A stretch of 64,000 bases of DNA from Ceratothoa steindachneri (GCA_963969495.1 OZ018319.1:203859100-203923099), one strand, 5' to 3'. Numbered from the stretch's first letter, positions 36,442 to 48,245 are shown. The notes: generated from the sequence alone by a model not told the origin. Translations and numbers: made by a program.

Positions 36442-37064
36442 GGGATCGTTTTCACACCCACGTGGGGTCAGAGGATCGTTTTCATCCACCCGTGGGGGCA
36501 AGGAATCGTTTTCACCCACCCGTGGGGACAGGGGATCTTTTTCACCATCCCATGGGGACAGGGGATCGTTTTCACCAACCCGTGGGTGTAGGAGATCGTT
36601 TTCACCCACCTGTGGGGGCAGAGGATCATTTTCACACACCCGTGGGGACAGGGAATCGTTTTCACTAAACCTGGGACAGGGGATCATTTTCACACAGCCG
36701 TGGGGACAGTATATCGTTTTACCATCCCGTGTGGAAAGGGGATCGCTTTAACACACCCGGAGGGGGGCAGTAGATCGTTTTAACCCACCCGTGGGGGTAG
36801 GGGATCATTTTCACACACCCATTGGGACAGGGAATCGTTTTCACAAACCCGTGGGGACAGGGGATCATTTTCACACACCCGTGGGGACAAGGGATCGTTT
36901 TCACCATCCCGTGTGGACAGGGGATCGTTTTTACACACCCGTGGGGCAGAGGATTGTTTTCACCAAACCGTCGGGGCAGGGGATAGTTTTCAACCACCCG
37001 TGGGGGCAGGGATAGTTTTCACCAACCCGTGGGGACAGGGGATCGTTTTCACCAACCCGTGGGA
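36442..37064. repeat. Minisatellite, 30-bp unit, 21 copies, with higher-order period
   Basis: The unit reads approximately 'gatcgttttcaccaacccgt' then 'ggggacaggg'. I count 21 consecutive units; units 7-12 and 13-18 match unit for unit. For example, the GATCATTTTCACACACCCG type is unit 7/13, AATCG is unit 8/14, and CCATCCCGTGTGGA is unit 10/16. This implies duplication of a ~180-bp, six-unit block. The multiple-of-three unit keeps several frames open on both strands; these are not genes. Confidence 0.93.
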
Positions 37065-37069
37065 GAATA

Positions 37070-40000
37070 CTATCTTACAATAATGAGGAAAACGGCAATG
37101 TTCACATTGATGATATGCGGTTATTTTACCAATGAGTAGACACCTAGATACTTCCCCAGACACGTCTAGGGGATGGGAAGCCCACCCTCTGGTGTGCTCG
37201 AAGCGGTGTAAAGGTGCTACTCATCGTCATACTAGCCCACTACCATAACTTCTTAGATTACAGTTTACCTTGATGATTCACTCAATTTCGAGGAAATATA
37301 TGATTTTACATTCCTTTCCACATCTTTCATATCAAAGTAAACTTTCGAATTTAGGTCACGTTTAATGCTATAAATAAGTGAGTGTCAGATGATGTAAGGT
37401 AAGTTGAATATAAAGTATAAGAAATAACTTTCCAAACTAAAGCAATAAATTTTATTGGGTCAAACGTGACAGGTGTAGGACGCGCAATGTATTGAAGTTT
37501 ACTCATTCGGCTGATCAGTGAGGGACGTTTTTCTTCAAGAGATTCAATTCAGCATTGCAATTCTGGAACAGGCGGGTCTGTTTCTTATTCAGGTCCCCAC
37601 AGTAAAGAACTATTTACACATCTCACCTATTGCAAAGCAGAGCTTTTTGCCTTGGGGGACAACGTCTGGGAGTAGAAATTTGATTTTTGTTTGCGATGAA
37701 CCAATAGTTTTTTATGATGGTATTGCAGTAAAGAACCCACTTTTCATCCCCTGTGATAAGTCTACCTAGAAACGGCCCACGGAATTTTAGAGCCATAAGA
37801 GAAGGAGCAATATACCAACAAATCTTATAACAATTATGAATTTATTTATGCCCCATTGGCTATGAAGCCCTCTATAAAAATTGCGTTTATTGACCTTCCT
37901 CACGGTTATACCTTTAGCAGCTTCTTTGATGACGATTCTGAATTTCTAAACCTAGCCTTTCCTATTACACCTTCAACCTTACTTTCCTTGGTGTTTTCCA
38001 TTTTACGCACAATAATCCTCTATAATTTTGACATCTGGAAATGTTGGAGCTTTTCTTTATATCTCAAATTGTCTCCTCACCCTCACCTATATGGAATAAT
38101 ACTTGATTATCTCGTTTTTTCTCCCTAAATCATGGATACTCCCTAACGGACACCATGATCATTTTTATTAAAGTACTTATCTCGTTCGGTTTCTTTTTTC
38201 TTCTTTCTTCCAATCTTCGTGTGTGTCCTTTTCACACGTCTCGTCATCGTGGGCTCTCTTTGAGATGAGTATGCATCTTGTCCGCCTTCTTGCATCGCAA
38301 AACTCTAATCCTCCTACAATTAACCTCAACGATCTATTCGCTCTTTTCATTGAACTTATATATTTATCTTGAAGTCCGTGTGCATATTATACCCACCTCA
38401 TCTTGCCGATAGCCCATCTATTGATTTTCTTATTCCATTTGGAGAGTATCGCAGCACAGGCGAACCAGTGAGAGATGTCTTAGGCCTACTCATGTCAGTT
38501 GTAATAAAATGATTGCATATTCTATCTCCTCGCACTTGTTACTGATATTTGCATTATCTTTCTTAAATACCCTCTTGAAGATCATGCTTGCTATATCCAT
38601 GCTTTTAATAAAAGTAATCACTACATACTATTTAAAATTTACTTATCTTCTTTTGCTCTAATAGTAGAATTTACTATCACCTTCCCGCATACTAAAGTCT
38701 ATGCCTTTTACTCCTATAGATCTACGGGTTTCTGCTTTCACAAACGTTCACTTTCTCTAGTTTCACCACATTCTTTACATTATTTCCCTTCGAATTACAA
38801 ACCAAAATATCTGTCCGATGATTTAAATCATATTGAATCAGGAATTCTCTCCTTCCCTGTTCCTTAGCAATTGGAAATCCTCCCGGCCGTCCCAACTCCT
38901 TTTTCTCACTTCTGTATTACTATAGGAATTAACTTCCTTCATTCACTTAAAAACAGTTCTGTTCTTGATTCTTTTTTTCAACTCTTTATTACTAATCCTC
39001 CCTATTTTTTTTCACTTAAATCATTGATATTATTAATAAATCCAGCCCATTTAGGTGTTGTCATCAGATTCAAAACGAGTTGCTGTCCTTCTTATCATTA
39101 TACCCATTGCAAGCCACACCCAGTGTAAAAATTATCATTCTTTAGATTTAACGTTATATGCAAACCATTTATTAGCATGGCATGAATTCTAATCTTCTTT
39201 TAATATTATCTAAAACTTCCTATGACCGACCGTGGTAAATGTATCATCCATTTAGCTCCACCAACTATTGCCCGCCACAACTGAATAAGGATCCAATTGT
39301 AATAACTTTATTTTAAGAGAACTGCTTTTAAATGTATTTACACAGAATTTTTCGGAGGATCACACCCCATCTTTCAGCTTTAAAGAATCTATTAGCAGTT
39401 TTCCTCAACTGTCTATTTATATAAGAATTATAAACAAATATTGAAAAAATATTGCTTAGCAATGGGAATAAATATGAGTTACAGATTAAACTGAATTTAT
39501 TAGCATCTTCTTTCACATGTAATAAAGCAAAGATAAAACCTACTTCATATGGTCACTCGTAAAGAATTAAGTCCTATCAAACTTAGAATACAAATCAAGT
39601 GTTTGTTTGTGACGGAAGCTGACAATACACCCGTTTAAAAGATTATGAGTAGCACGCAAGAGAATTTCTTCCTTTACAAAGAATGATTTGGTAATCTTAA
39701 ACAATCGACAGCAAAGCGCCAGTTAAGTGACGCCCAATGACTGGCGTCACAGTAATTTATAACCAATCTGTTGGTATTTTGTTTATTCCCTCATTCTCTT
39801 TGGAATATGAATGAATTTGTAAATAAAAGTTAGATAATTTCTTAAATGAGAATGGCGTTACATTGGATACAAACTTTTTATATGAACCAAAAGTCTCTTC
39901 AAGTTGTCTGAATCCTGAATATTAGAAATGATCAATCTTAATGGTGAATGGCACATTGGAGCTAAGAACTTTTGTCAACTTCACGAATCGAATACATTTT

Positions 40001-41185
40001 GGTAATAGGAAGAAGGTTCGGTTGTTCGGTTATAAGATGAATAATTTAATTAAAGAGGTGTAATCATTTAAAATGAAGGATCACTAAGCGCTTTTGTTTG
40101 TCTCACAGGATTGGCATTTCCATGTTTAACATAGAATTCTCATTCATTAGGCAACACTGATAATCCCCAACCTCCTCTTAACCTAGGATCGTTTACCCCC
40201 TTGTCTTAAGCCTCGATATCTTTGGAGTTGAAAATCCTAGATTCGTTTTCATCAATAAAATAAACCCCAATTTAAATAATTACACGTCTTCAATTAAATT
40301 AATCGGAAGAGTGATGCGTTATGTGCGCGTAGAGAGGAAAAGACAGTGTTGATTCGAATACTTCTGGGTCTGGTGACTTAAGTGCAAGGCTGTATGGTCT
40401 TATACATAAGACTCAATGGGCCGCTTAGTTAGGCTGCCATCTACGAGAGCAAAATTTTATTGTCTTCGCTCTCGCTGAGAACCAAACCCAATACCTAGAC
40501 GCTAGAATTCCCTCGCCTTATCCATTAATCTAGCGCGAGTTTTACCTAGAAGCTTGAATCAAACGAAAATTTGGAGGAGATTCCGAGCGTTTTCCTTTAT
40601 ATATAATTAATCGAGAGTTGGGCAGGGGTAGAAGAATGAATTACAAAAGGGGACGTTCAAAGTCAAGTGACAATCGTTGACATACCATTTGTATAAAGAA
40701 ATGTATGGAATAATTAAAAAAAATAAAATTGGATAAAATCATAAAGGTATTTATAATAAAGAAATATCGTAATATGCTTTCAATCCATTGAATAATGAAA
40801 TTCTTAGTAATTTTAATACATTTTATTTGCATATTTCACAGCATTTTTTAATTTATATTTATAGTTAACATTTTCAAAGCTAAGGGGATAGCATTTGAGA
40901 TGTAAATACCTCCACTATAATCATTATTGAATGCCCAGGTGGAATATATTTGTACAAATTTTAAAATATTTCTCTGTAAAGGGGGATCGAATTTTAGTAA
41001 TAGGAGTTTTCCCAATCACCTCAGCATGATTGAATTCAAGCGAGAACTGAATCATTATTTCAGGTAGAGGTCCAGGCTATATTTTATTTTTTGTAGACAT
41101 CACTCAGTTGTATACAGCTGTATACTGAAATAGGAAATCCTAGAACACTTTAAATAACGTCCAGTCTTTGTCACGTAATGTCATG
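37070..41185. other. Long stretch without recognised gene
   Basis: Plus-strand frames at 37518-37769, 37856-38128 and 38871-39128 (83-90 codons) have no motifs I recognise. 37850-39200 is pyrimidine-rich on the plus strand. No transposon ends, tandem arrays or tRNA-like folds were found. Confidence 0.4.
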
Positions 41186-41189
41186 CGTG

Positions 41190-41410
41190 TATGTCAGAAG
41201 TATACCTTGCAAAAATTAAAAGAATTGGTATATCTGGTAAGTTATTGCAAGCGCAAAAACAAATACAAAGACGATATGCAAACTAGAAATAGATCCATTG
41301 TTCAATTCAATTATATTCTATCATCAAACCATCAAATAAATTGGGACGAGGCAAAAATTCATTGTACGCCGATGACATCGGGAGATAAGTTGTCAATCCA
41401 ACCTAATTGA
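41190..41410 (+). pseudogene. GIY-YIG endonuclease fragment, probably from a second PLE
   Basis: 'SIPCKN', a stop where Cys is expected, then 'KNWYI' corresponds to the IPC.NC.K.YIG start of a PLE-type GIY-YIG domain. After a frame change come 'YKDDMQTRNRS' and 'ILSSNHQINWDEAKI', matching the EHK.D...N.....H....NH.INWD.AK block. The stop is at 41408-41410. The piece lacks the linker, RT and 3' UTR hairpin, and it diverges strongly from the 26.5-kb copy, so it comes from another family. It could also be a GIY-YIG domain of a different retroelement. Confidence 0.55.
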
Positions 41411-41480
41411 TTTCCTTGTCCAATTGAGCCAATCTTCATCAATTTCTCAAATTATACCCAGATTGGGTCATCTAACTGCT

Positions 41481-41586
41481 ATATACTCATTTAATCTGTA
41501 TCCATTTTCCCGCTATCATTTATACATTTTGTGTACATATACTCGTATAATAGTGATCTTTTCAAGAAGTTTAGCCTTTTCTTATA
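41481..41586. repeat. Left copy of ~95-bp direct repeat bracketing the nested transposons
   Basis: The anchors are 'tatatactcatt', 'tatccat', 'ctatcatttatacat' and 'tttcaagaagtttagc'. They recur in the same order at 48621-48715, immediately after the right end of the outer mariner remnant. The sequence was therefore probably a tandem duplication before the transposons landed at its junction. Confidence 0.7.
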
Positions 41587-41594
41587 CAAGGTCT

Positions 41595-41602
41595 CCCTAA
41601 AG
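41595..41602. repeat. hAT target-site duplication, left copy (CCCTAAAG)
   Basis: This 8-bp direct repeat is identical to 48238-48245. Eight bp is the diagnostic length for hAT elements. Confidence 0.92.
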
Positions 41603-42391
41603 CAGTGGTGCCCCTGCGGCCCTTTGGACGGTACTGTGCGACCAGCCAAGTCTCACGGCCAAAATCACATTTGTTATATCAGATTTGTTCTAGTTATAGT
41701 GAATGAACTAATATAGAGCTTTGGGAAAGTATCGAAACAAAGTCATGTTGAATGACAGCGGAACCATGAAACTCCACCCACAAAGGCGTACCATTTTTGC
41801 ATTCCGGGCTTCTATTGAAGCCCGTGCTAAATAGGTCAGTTTTGAAACATATAATGACAAATTAAAACCGTGAATCAATTCTATTTTTATTGTGAAGTGA
41901 CCATTAATACTCCAATTTTGGTATCTGATAGTTGTTTTACCCAGAAAAAATCGTAAAAATGTGATATTTTACAAAAAACGAAGAGTAGTTATTTGGCCGC
42001 CATTGCACTGTTTGTGATATGTTCGTGTTATTGTTCGATGTAAAATATTTCTGCAGTGCCAGAAAATAAATTAAATTGTTTATTAATAAGAAAGTGAAAC
42101 ATAAATTTCAGCTACCATGTATGAAATATCTAATAGTTTCGCCATCTATAGCCTGAGCCAAAGATAAGATTAAGTTATGTGAACTAGGGCCTAACTTTTC
42201 AATCGCTGGTTGTTTTTTATTTATCTCTTTTTTATTATAAACTTTACATTATTATTGCAATTACTCTTATCTATTATCATTTAATATATGCGTATAACTG
42301 TATATGGACATACAATGAAGAATAGACATTTTCAAGAAGTTTGGAGTAATAAATATTTTTCCATATAAAATAGTTTAAAAAGATTGTGTTT

Positions 42392-42441
42392 GATTCCTTT
42401 TTAAATTATATTCCTTTAGGAATATAATTTAAAAAAGAATT
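42392..42441. repeat. Hairpin upstream of the hAT transposase frame
   Basis: Arms of about 22 bp ('ttaaattatattcc' at the core) pair around a 4-nt TTTA loop, with one single-base bulge. It sits between the hAT 5' noncoding region and the first coding block. It may be a structural element of the transposon or a small unrelated palindrome. Confidence 0.75.
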
Positions 42442-42443
42442 AT

Positions 42444-42945
42444 ATGACGAACCATAATGATTAGGAAAATTTAACAGGCGAACTTAGACAACAAAAGTTA
42501 CAACGCTTGATCGGCAATGCTGAACCATTGAAAAAACTAACAGAGTCAACTAAGATAGCTAACGTGAATTCAACAAAAATTAGCTACGAAATATCTCAAT
42601 TGATAGCTAAAAGAACTCAACCTATTACTGAGGGGGATTTTGGTAAAGAATGTATATTGATTGCTGTTAATAAGCTTTCTCCCAATGAAGCCAAAACGTT
42701 TGAAAATCTCAGCTTAAGTAGAAACACAATGCAACGCAAAATCTGTGATTTATCCAGTAAAATCTTCGGTCAATTAAAGGAAAAACACCTGGCTTTAAAT
42801 ATTTTTTCATAGCCACAGATGAATCAACAGACATATCTTCCACTGCACAACTATTGGTATTTGTAAGAGGTGTTTCTGATGATTTCACTGTTTGTGAAGT
42901 GCTAATTGGCATGAGTTCTCTCAAAGTACAAACAAAAGAAATGCG
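42444..42945 (+). pseudogene. hAT transposase, 5' part
   Basis: After a stop near the start ('MTNHND*'), the frame reads 'ENLTGELRQQKLQRLIGNAE' and 'ISYEISQLIAKRTQPITEGD'. It continues to 'LSLSRNTMQRKICDL', then a single frameshift at about 42812 and 'ATDESTDISSTAQLLVFVRG', the TDEST box with the first catalytic Asp. It stops making sense at about 42945 ('GMSSLKVQTK'), where the CR1 begins. The order matches GTF2IRD2-like/ZBED-type hAT transposases. The N-terminal zinc finger is not recognisable. Confidence 0.88.
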
Positions 42946-42961
42946 GCAACACTGCACGTAT

Positions 42962-43799
42962 ATTAAGGTATACTATTGCAATGCTCGGAGCGTCCGAAAT
43001 AAATTAAATGAACTAAACTTAATTAGTAGTAAATATCATTACGACATTCTAGCCATTACTGAAACGTGGTTACATACAGCAAACCGGGACTCTCTATCGT
43101 CATTTCAAATTCCGGGTTACACACTAATAAACAAAGATAGACCTGTAAGAGAAGGAGGGGGGGTCTCTTGTTTTACTTAAAAGCGAAATAAAATACGAGG
43201 TTCTAAATCGACAACACAGCGAGTCAATCTGGATAAAAATTAGAATGAAGCCTTTTCTTTAGTTATGGGGCTAGTATACAGAACACCGAGTAGTTCATAT
43301 GAGGAGGACCTTACACTAATTAATGATATTAATTTAACCAATAATTACAAAAATGTATGTATTGTAGTGGATTTCAATCTCCTGGAAATTGATTGGTATA
43401 AGATGAGTTCAGATACCAAAAACCATATCTTAAACACATTTTTACCTAATTATCTTCATCAATATGTCGAACACGCTGTAAGAGAAAACAAGACACTTAA
43501 TTTTGTTCTAAGTAACAAGGAAACCTTAATTGATAGGCTTAAAGTTCAAGAACCACTTGGGAATTCGGATCACAACTCATTGGTATTTAACACCAAATAT
43601 GATTTCATTAATCAAAGGAGAGCGCAAAAAGTACCTGTATATAAATTAGCAAACTTCAAAGCAGTTAGAGATGAAGTAAAAGGATAGGATAAGCATAAAA
43701 AATTCAATAACAAAACACCTGCTGCGACTTGCAGTCTCGTTATTGATCGCAGTTAGGGTCTTCTGACTAGATATATTCCTCATACAAAGGTTTAAAATA
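42962..43799 (+). pseudogene. CR1-like endonuclease (APE) domain, 5' part of ORF2
   Basis: 'VYYCNARSVRNKLNELNLIS' is the usual N-terminus of a CR1-type endonuclease. It is followed by 'YDILAITETWL' with the catalytic Glu in ITETW, then 'GYTLINKDRPVREGGGV'. A frameshift lies in the GGGGGGG run at about 43155. Then come 'GLVYRTPSSSYEEDLTLIND', 'VVDFNLLEIDW' (the G-DFN box, Gly changed to Val) and 'PLGNSDHNSLVF' (the terminal SDH catalytic box). After 43690 come stops, then 'YIPHTKV', the usual linker to RT, where the mariner interrupts. Confidence 0.85.
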
Positions 43800-44730
43800 C
43801 GAGGAGCGGTCAATAGGTTTTTCAAATCGGTAGGGCAAAACAGAGGAAGGGAGATGGCTGTTTGTGGGGGTGTTAGGACAAGTTATGACAAGTCAGGACC
43901 TGCAGCCGCACGCTCCTGCCTCATTTATTTAAGAAGAAGTAGCTAATCGCAGATCGTCAGTCACAAATTTTTTAAAAATGGACAAGGTTGAGCACCGCGC
44001 AGTGATCAAATTTTTGACCAAAGAAGGCAAGAATGCAAAATAGATCCATGAACGCATGGTTGCAGTGTACACCGACACCGCCCCTTCCTATGCAACCATT
44101 GCTCGCTGGAATAGGGAGTTCCGCCATGGTCATGAGTCCCTTGAAGATGACCTCCGTCCAGGATGCCCATCAGACGTGACCAACGAGGACAATGTGGCCC
44201 GTGTGGAGAGAATGATGCTCAAAAATCGACGGGTCAAGGTCGAAGAAATCGAGCGAGAACTTGGAATATCACATGGAAGTGTTATCAACATCATCTCCGG
44301 CAATTTGCCATGATCAAGGTCTCTGTCCGTTGGGTCCCTAGAAACCTCACGCCGCATGATCGACTTCAACGTCGTTAAAGTCCACAAGGCCAAAGTTACA
44401 CAAGCTGCCCTGCGCGGCTGCGGATTCGAGAAGCTCAACCATCCCCCCCACAGTCCAGATCTGGCCCCTAGCGACTAATTTTTATTCCGCCAGCACAAGG
44501 CTGCACTGCGTGGAGGCCGGTTTGGGGACGATGAAGATGTCCGGCTAGCCGTCCAGGAGTGGATTGAACAGCAGTCGGGAGATTTCTGGTTGTAGGCAAT
44601 TCAAAGCCTCAGGGACAAGTGGTGCAAGTACATTGAAGTCGAGGGTAGTTATATTGAAAATTAATAAAACACTTTTTCTCATATCTCGTTCCCTTATATC
44701 CTAATTGAAAAACTTATTGACCGCCCCTCG
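43800..44730 (+). mobile_element. Internally deleted mariner element, copy 2 (931 bp)
   Basis: The termini are 'cgaggagcggtcaatagg' and, at the right, 'cttattgaccgcccctcg', with TA on both outer sides (43798-43799; 44731-44732). It is nearly the same sequence as copy 1 and carries the same internal deletion. Removal of the element and one TA rejoins the CR1 frame from 'YIPHTKV' to 'KPWINQYLKTLIEQKRSIY'. That shows it is the youngest layer of the nest. Confidence 0.94.
43978..44664 (+). pseudogene. Mariner transposase, internally deleted, copy 2
   Basis: The ATG at 43978 gives 'VIKFLTKEGKNAK', then a stop (TAG at 44041) where Glu is expected. It continues 'IHERMVAVYTD', 'ARWNREFRHGHESLEDD', 'NVARVERMMLKNRRVKVEEI' and 'GISHGSVINI'. 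A frameshift follows at about 44310. It reaches 'RWVPRNLT' and jumps, as copy 1 does, to the C-terminal part ('KAKVTQAALRGCGFEKLNH', then 'IEVEGSYIEN'). The first two catalytic Asp boxes are absent. Copy 1 has an extra ~11 bp at the site just before the deletion junction. Confidence 0.9.
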
Positions 44731-44734
44731 TATA

Positions 44735-46655
44735 TAAAGGACAAACCTTGGATTAACCAATATCTTAAGACTCTGATAGAACAGAAACGGTCAATTTATA
44801 AGCGGCTAAAAGGCAACCAGTCATTAGGGCAAAGATTCTACGACCTACAAAGGCAGATAAAAAGAGAAGTGAACGCTGTTAAATGCAGGTACAAAAATAG
44901 ATTAGCGGAAAGGTCACGCGATAATCCGAAAGCATTCTACAGGTACTATAGCACTAAAAAAAAGTGCCAGTTTAGATACTTAAACACAACGACCGAGTAG
45001 TTCAAAATGACGTCGAAAAGGCAAATATCTTGAATAATTATTTTGCTCAAGTTTTTAACAAGGATATTCGGAATTTAAATGAGGAAAGCCTAGAAAACAT
45101 AAATAGTAAATTCCAAAAATGAATGAAATAATAGTTACAGCAGATGATGTAGAGAATGCAATTAATAAATTAAGTCTTGATAAAGCTAGCGGGATTGATA
45201 AAATGTACGCGCGAAGTATTAAGGAAATTTCCTCTTTACTCACTTTTCTGTTTAATTACTTTCTGGATGTAAATTTTGTTTCTAGGGATTGGAAACTGGC
45301 TAATGTTGTCCCATATTCAAAAAAGGTAGACGTGAGGAAAAGGAGAACTTTCGGCCAGTAAACTTAACTTCACTTCTATGTAAACTAATGTAGTCAATTA
45401 TTGATTTAAAATAACTCAATCATCTAGAGAGAAATCAACTCTTAGTAAATAGTCAGCATGATTTCAGGAAAGGGAGGTCTTGTGTCACTAGTCTAATCAC
45501 ATTTTATGAGTATGTAGCAAAAGCTGTCTATTCAGGTTCTAGTTACGATGTGGTGTATCTAGAATTTTCTAAAGCCTTTGATAAACTCCCGTTCATTATT
45601 ATCCTTGCAAAGCTGAAAGCTATGCATATCCATGAGAAAACGATAACTTGGATTAAAAATTGGTTGACGAATTATAAGCAAAGGGTAATTTTAAATGGAG
45701 TAACATCCGATTGGCTGCCGATAACTAGTGGAGTTCCTCAGGGTTCCGTTTTGTGACCACTACTCTTTATAATTTTCGTAAACACCTTAGGTTCGGGTAT
45801 GAATTGCAAAGTAAATTCATTCCCGGACGATACTAAGCTTGAGCAGATAATAAAGGATAAGGAAGACTCAAGCTGTTTACAAAACTGCCTGAATATGTTA
45901 ACTAAATTGTGCAACGAATCTGGCACGAAGCTTAATGTTTCCAAATGCGGCGTTTTACACATCGGAAAAAATAATCCTAAATTTAAATATTATTTCTAAG
46001 ACATCGAGATTATAGAAGTAAAAGAGCAAGTCGATCTTGGAGTTAAAATAGATAATAAATTAAATTCCTCCAATCAATGCGTTGCAATTAGGAATAAAGC
46101 AAAGAGAGTTGCATTATTTATCAGGCAATCCGTCTCAACGCGTAATTCAGAGACGATGTTCAAACTATACACGTCATTAGTCAGACCTATATTGGATTAG
46201 GCTGCTCCCTTCTGGTCCCCACAATTAACTAGATATGTAAATATAATAGAAAAATTACAGCGTCGCAATACGAAAATGATAAGGGGAATTAAACATCTTA
46301 GCTACAATGATAGGCTTAAAAAACTCAATCTCTTTACCTCGAACATAGAAGGAAAAGGGTTGAACAAAGAGCAACATATAAATTATTGATAAATATGCCA
46401 AATACTGCAGAAAATCTTTTTTAATTTGACAGGCATATAAACGACGCGAAGCCACGACAAGAAGATGAAGAAGTGGAAATTCAAAACATCAATGGGAAAA
46501 TTTGCCTTCAGCAACTGCATTGTTCGAGTCTGGAACAATTTACCACAAGAATTAGTCAGCGCTCCAAACACATAAATTTTGAAGACGAAATTTGATCAAT
46601 ACTTAAAAGAAAATAAAGTTAAAAGAGCTAATTTAGCTTTATTCTTAATAGGGCC
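44735..46655 (+). pseudogene. CR1-like reverse transcriptase, 3' part of ORF2
   Basis: The blocks in order are 'KPWINQYLKTLIEQKRSIYK' (44748), 'NPKAFYRYYS', 'LSLDKASGIDKMYARSIKEI' (45170), 'RNQLLVNSQHDFRKGRSCVT', 'VYLEFSKAFDKLP' (first catalytic Asp position changed to Glu: LEFSKAFD for the usual LDFSKAFD), and 'ITSGVPQGSVL' (45725) followed by a stop. Then come 'FPDDTKL' (the FADD box with Ala changed to Pro, both Asp kept), 'LNVSKCGVLHIGKNN', 'YTSLVRPILD', 'EKLQRRNTKMIRGI' and a C-terminal 'RVWNNLPQELVSAP'. The last is typical of CR1/L2 tails. Many stops; dead. Confidence 0.88.
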
Positions 46656-46695
46656 TACCATGTATGAGATCTTATAGCTCCCTGTAGGTACCCAT

Positions 46696-47921
46696 AAATT
46701 GTTAGTTTGTTTACTTAATTGCATATTAGAAAATCTCAATAATATTAAAGTGAATTTGAAAGTATTAGTTGGGGTTACTACTGATGGAGCTCCAAATATG
46801 ATTGGGAAAAAATGCGGTATGGTTTTATTGTTAAAAGAACAACTGAAGAATGACAGAGAACTTATAAAAATTCATTGTATTTTGCACCAGCAAAATTTAT
46901 GTGGCAGGAATGTGGGCTTTACTCACGTGATGGACATCGTAATTGCTACTGTGAATTTTATAAGATCTCGAGCTCTTAATCATTGCCAGTTCAAATTATT
47001 TTTGTAAGAAATAGAAGCAGAGTACACAGATGTGATCAACTATTTAGCAATTAGGTGGCTAAGTAAAGAAAAAACATTACTGAGATTTCTTTCTCATTTA
47101 GATGAAGTCATTATATTCCTCAATGAGAAAAACAAGACTGTCCCAGAGCTTGAAAATGTTGAATGGTTGAGTAATTTAGATTTTCTGATTGACATTACTC
47201 ATCATATAAATGTGTTAAATAACAAGCTCCAAGAAAAACATAGTTGGTAGGTATCAGACCTTGCTAGACAAATTTTGGCTTTTGAACGAAAACTCAAATT
47301 TTTCGAATCCTCTATCCTTGAAGGAGAACTTGGGCATTTTCCGTCATATAAATCTATGATAGAGAAACATGGAGCTGCTTACAAGGCAGATTTATACGCA
47401 AAGAAAATTAAAGAACTTCAAAGTGTTTTTGAAACCAGATTTAGAGACATCAGGAAGTTACAAAAATCACTACAGGTGTTTGAAAATCATTTCAATGCAT
47501 GTCCAGAAGAATTTGAAACAGAGGCGCAATTAGAGCTAATTTATCTTTAAAATTCTGCAAGTCTGAAAGAAATTTACAAGGAAAATAATTTGCTCAATTT
47601 CTATAAATGCTTACCGAAAGAAGAGCATCCCTATCTATACAACAAAGCACTTAAATACGCAAGTTTATTTGGCTCAACCTATATCTGTGAGCAAACATTT
47701 AGCCTAATAAGCTTAAAAAAATCCAAATACAGAAACCATTGACTAATGATAACCTTTATCATATCCTGAGGGTGGCAACAACTAAGTTGCAGCCTAATAT
47801 TAAAAAGCAATACAGTCCAAACAATACAATCCTTCTCATTAATGAAAGAAAACATTTTTGTAAAATCATACCTCAATTAAAATATGTCTATAACACAGAA
47901 AGTATGAAATCCAAGGGATAA
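46696..47921 (+). pseudogene. hAT transposase, 3' part
   Basis: The hAT frame resumes with 'LNCILENLNN' and 'LVGVTTDGAPNMIGKKCGM' (the second catalytic Asp in TTDGAP). It continues with 'IHCILHQQNLCGRNVG' (the hAT C..H region), 'VNFIRSRALNHCQFKLFL', a stop, 'IRWLSKEKTLLRFLSHLDEV', 'WLSNLDFLIDITHHINVLNN', a stop, 'GHFPSYKSM', a stop, and near the end 'SLFGSTYICEQTFSLIS' (47670-47715). That last block is the hAT dimerisation motif. Three stops and one late frameshift mark it as inactive, but the residue pattern is well preserved. Confidence 0.9.
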
Positions 47922-48237
47922 TATTTATATATCTTACTATCATTTCAAAGGATCAAAGGATGTTTTGTCAAATTTATATACTTATATGTTATTTAAATTT
48001 AATAAAAATATGTTTGTACTATATTATTTTGTCGCTATCCTTTCCTATTGTATTATACTAAATTCGGCTATAGTTAAAATACGTGGAATTAATGAATAAT
48101 AAAAGTCAGTTTCTCGAAAATTATTGCTCATTAAATTTATTTAGTATGTATATATCTTAGGTATAGCCATTGTGGCCCGTAAAGAGCTGCTAGGATCACT
48201 ATTTGGCCCTCGACACCAAAAAGGTTGGGCATCACTG

Positions 48238-48245
48238 CCCTAAAG
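48238..48245. repeat. hAT target-site duplication, right copy (CCCTAAAG)
   Basis: Identical to 41595-41602. Together they define the exact hAT borders. Confidence 0.92.

Larger units (their letters stand above)
42945..46695 (+). mobile_element. CR1-like non-LTR retrotransposon inserted in the hAT transposase
   Basis: Between the two halves of the hAT protein lies an apurinic endonuclease (APE) plus RT retroelement. It is 5'-truncated at or just before its endonuclease start and ends about 46690. Boundaries are set by where hAT homology stops and resumes, so ±20 bp. No clean target-site duplication was seen. It is itself interrupted by mariner copy 2. Confidence 0.85.
41603..48237 (+). mobile_element. 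hAT transposon containing nested CR1 and mariner insertions
   Basis: The termini are CAGTGGTGCCC (left) and GGGCATCACTG (right; its reverse complement is CAGTGATGCCC). They are flanked by perfect 8-bp duplications. The element spans 6,635 bp, about 2.9 kb once the ~3.75-kb retroelement insertion is discounted. It encodes a GTF2IRD2/ZBED-like hAT transposase in two parts. A near-perfect inverted repeat (42392-42414 against 42419-42441, loop TTTA) lies just before the transposase frame. Confidence 0.93.

Noticed and set aside
36394..37015. Several overlapping ORFs rich in Gly/Pro/Phe/His on both strands
   Set aside because: The 30-bp repeat unit is a multiple of three, so any stop-free frame stays open across the array; simultaneous openness on both strands argues against coding.
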